Below are positions 62,683 to 64,000 of a stretch of DNA of 64,000 bases, in pieces. The number at the start of each line of letters is the position of its first letter. Position 1 is the stretch's first letter. The stretch covers positions 1 to 64,000 of the forward strand of contig NZ_FRBX01000006.1 of NCBI RefSeq assembly GCF_900142715.1. Reading direction: 5' to 3'. The notes under the pieces are model-generated. The model was not told where the DNA came from. It made no database searches and saw nothing but the letters and a program-made list of their open reading frames with translations. Source of the DNA: Flavobacterium pectinovorum. Its GTDB lineage: Bacteria; Bacteroidota; Bacteroidia; Flavobacteriales; Flavobacteriaceae. The position numbers and the translations under genes are program-made.

Positions 62683-63210
62683 ATGTGTAGATATGCAATG
62701 ATAGCTTATAAGCCTCATTATGCTTGTTTTAATTGTTGTAAAACATTTAAAAGGAGGCTCATGGGAGATATAAAAAAAGGAGAACAATCAACTTTTGAAG
62801 CTAAATGTCCGGAATGTGGTGAGTTAATGGCTAATATGGGGCTTGATTTTGAATCACCGAAAAAGAATGATTTAAAAAAGTGGGAACACTTGAAAAGTCT
62901 CTATTCTGTTGGGATTACTTTTCATTCTTGCGGATGCAACGGTCCGGGATATATCCCTAATTCAAAAGAAAAATTAATAGAATATTTTGAAGATTTAAAA
63001 GTGAACTATCTTAAAAATATTGATTTTTGGAGAACTAGAATAGAACCGACTACAAAAGTGGAACGCGATAAAGACAACCAGAGAAATTGGGGAAAGTTAA
63101 ATACTATTTCATCAAATTTTAAAAAAGAGGTTGTTAAGAATCAGGATGGAATAGATTTTTGGCTGGGCAGAGTCCGGGAAATCGAAAGCAAAATAAGTTT
63201 AATAAAATAG
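62683..63210 (+). CDS. Zinc-ribbon hypothetical protein
   Basis: 175 residues from ATG 62683; a GTG 24 bases upstream is not needed. The N terminus MCRYAMIAYKPHYACFNC carries CxxC and CPEC follows about 30 residues later, giving a four-Cys zinc ribbon. A later SCGCNGPGYIP segment adds Cys residues. The C-terminal half is charged and helical (EKLIEYFEDLKVNYLKN, DFWLGRVREIESKISLIK). The role is unknown; nucleic-acid or protein binding is typical of such ribbons but unproven here. Confidence 0.75.
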   Translation: MCRYAMIAYKPHYACFNCCKTFKRRLMGDIKKGEQSTFEAKCPECGELMANMGLDFESPKKNDLKKWEHLKSLYSVGITFHSCGCNGPGYIPNSKEKLIEYFEDLKVNYLKNIDFWRTRIEPTTKVERDKDNQRNWGKLNTISSNFKKEVVKNQDGIDFWLGRVREIESKISLIK

Positions 63211-63280
63211 TTATAAATGAATATCGTAACCTGTGAAGGGAAACTTTAAATTTTAGACTTTAAACTTGAAACAAATTATG

Positions 63281-63288
63281 TAAATTTG
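63281..63288 (+). promoter_or_regulatory. Candidate pheS promoter -7 box
   Basis: TAAATTTG, an exact TAnnTTTG match 22 bases before ATG 63311. The nearest TTG is only 12 bases upstream. Confidence 0.45.
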
Positions 63289-63310
63289 TATTCTCAATTA
63301 TTGAAGGAAA

Positions 63311-64000
63311 ATGATAGACAAGATAAAACAGCATATAGAGGAAGCAAAAGCCTTTAATGATAAAAATAAAGAATCTTTAGAGCAGTTCCGAATTAAATAT
63401 TTAGGTAGTAAAGGGTTATTAAAAGAACTTTTTACAGAGTTTAAAAATATTCCAAACGACCAGAAAAAAGATTTCGGACAAGTAATAAATACTTTAAAAT
63501 CCGTAGCTGAAGAAAAAGTAAGAGTTATTCAGGAAGAGCTTGAAAGTAAACAAGAAGTAAAAGGGGTTTTTGGAGATTTGTCAAGATCATCAGAGCCTGT
63601 TATTATTGGTTCTCGTCATCCTATTTCTATTGTAAAAAATCAAATTATAGATATTTTTGCTAACATTGGCTTCAATGTTTCCGAAGGTCCGGAAATCGAA
63701 GACGACTGGCATAACTTTACGGCGTTGAACTTACCGGAATATCATCCGGCGCGTGATATGCAGGATACATTTTTCATTCAGACAAATCCTGATGTGTTGT
63801 TGCGTACGCATACATCATCTGTTCAGGTACGTTATATGGAAAATCATAAACCGCCAATTCGTACTATTTCTCCGGGGCGTGTATTTCGTAACGAAGCCAT
63901 TTCGTCACGTTCGCACTGTATTTTCCATCAGGTTGAAGGATTGTACATTGACAAAGATGTGTCGTTTGCAGATTTGAAACAAACATTACTTTATTTCACC
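63311..64000 (+). CDS. pheS: Phenylalanyl-tRNA synthetase alpha chain (3' end outside window)
   Basis: The first 230 residues are visible, from ATG 63311. The N-terminal coiled coil (MIDKIKQHIEEAKAF...YLGSKGLLKELF) is followed by the class II core: HPISIVKNQIIDIFANIGF, GPEIEDDWHNFTALNLPEYH, the RDMQDTFFI motif, LLRTHTSSVQVRYM and the motif 2 region GRVFRNEAISSRSHCIFHQVEGLYID. It pairs with a beta subunit (PheT), expected elsewhere, to charge tRNA-Phe. The frame stays open to the window end. Confidence 0.95.
   Translation, partial: MIDKIKQHIEEAKAFNDKNKESLEQFRIKYLGSKGLLKELFTEFKNIPNDQKKDFGQVINTLKSVAEEKVRVIQEELESKQEVKGVFGDLSRSSEPVIIGSRHPISIVKNQIIDIFANIGFNVSEGPEIEDDWHNFTALNLPEYHPARDMQDTFFIQTNPDVLLRTHTSSVQVRYMENHKPPIRTISPGRVFRNEAISSRSHCIFHQVEGLYIDKDVSFADLKQTLLYFT

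Overview
The window looks like chromosome of a Flavobacterium-type bacterium (Bacteroidota, Flavobacteriia). The evidence is AT-rich DNA, secreted proteins ending in type IX secretion (T9SS) sorting domains, a SusC/SusD pair, many signal peptides and lipoproteins, A-rich leaders without Shine-Dalgarno sequences, and promoters of the TTG-N20-TAnnTTTG kind. The best examples of that promoter precede bioB, thiL and xylB, all with the same 20-base spacer. Core genes (bioB, ribF, glyS, thiL, lepA, cvpA, pheS) alternate with accessory blocks. No tRNA, rRNA, CRISPR array, transposase or prophage gene was seen.

Layout. 1-7.8 kb: three consecutive T9SS-exported surface proteins that share a C-terminal module of about 480 residues, the first cut by the window edge. 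7.9-17.1 kb: a JmjC/cupin protein, bioB, a small membrane protein, ribF, a large T9SS metalloprotease, comF and glyS. 17.3-21.4 kb: a signalling cluster with a LytTR regulator whose phospho-acceptor is Glu, an 86-residue exported peptide, a TPR-lipoprotein histidine kinase and its overlapping response regulator. 21.5-31.2 kb: thiL, a PfkB kinase, a four-unit tandem array of about 181 bp with DnaA-box-like words, two DinB proteins facing a WYL regulator, a beta-barrel protein, lepA and two tandem Nudix-fold regulators.

31.6-59.8 kb is a polysaccharide utilisation locus: xylB, xylA, susC, susD, a surface lipoprotein, then GH2, GH31, GH97, GH3, GH39, GH3, GH5, a CE20-like acetylesterase and GH95. 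The set fits an acetylated, fucosylated and galactosylated xyloglucan. GH5 would cut the backbone at the cell surface and SusCD would import oligosaccharides. CE20, GH95, GH2, GH31 and GH3 would strip and split them, and XylA/XylB would take freed xylose to xylulose 5-phosphate. No HTCS or sigma/anti-sigma regulator is present. The divergent, catalytically degenerate Nudix pair is the likely sugar-sensing control, with a candidate operator on the xylB promoter.

60-64 kb: a candidate Panacea-type toxin-antitoxin pair with a two-helix membrane protein, cvpA, two conserved unknown proteins and the start of pheS. Intergenic spaces throughout carry several families of dispersed hairpin repeats, which are among the least explained parts of the window.
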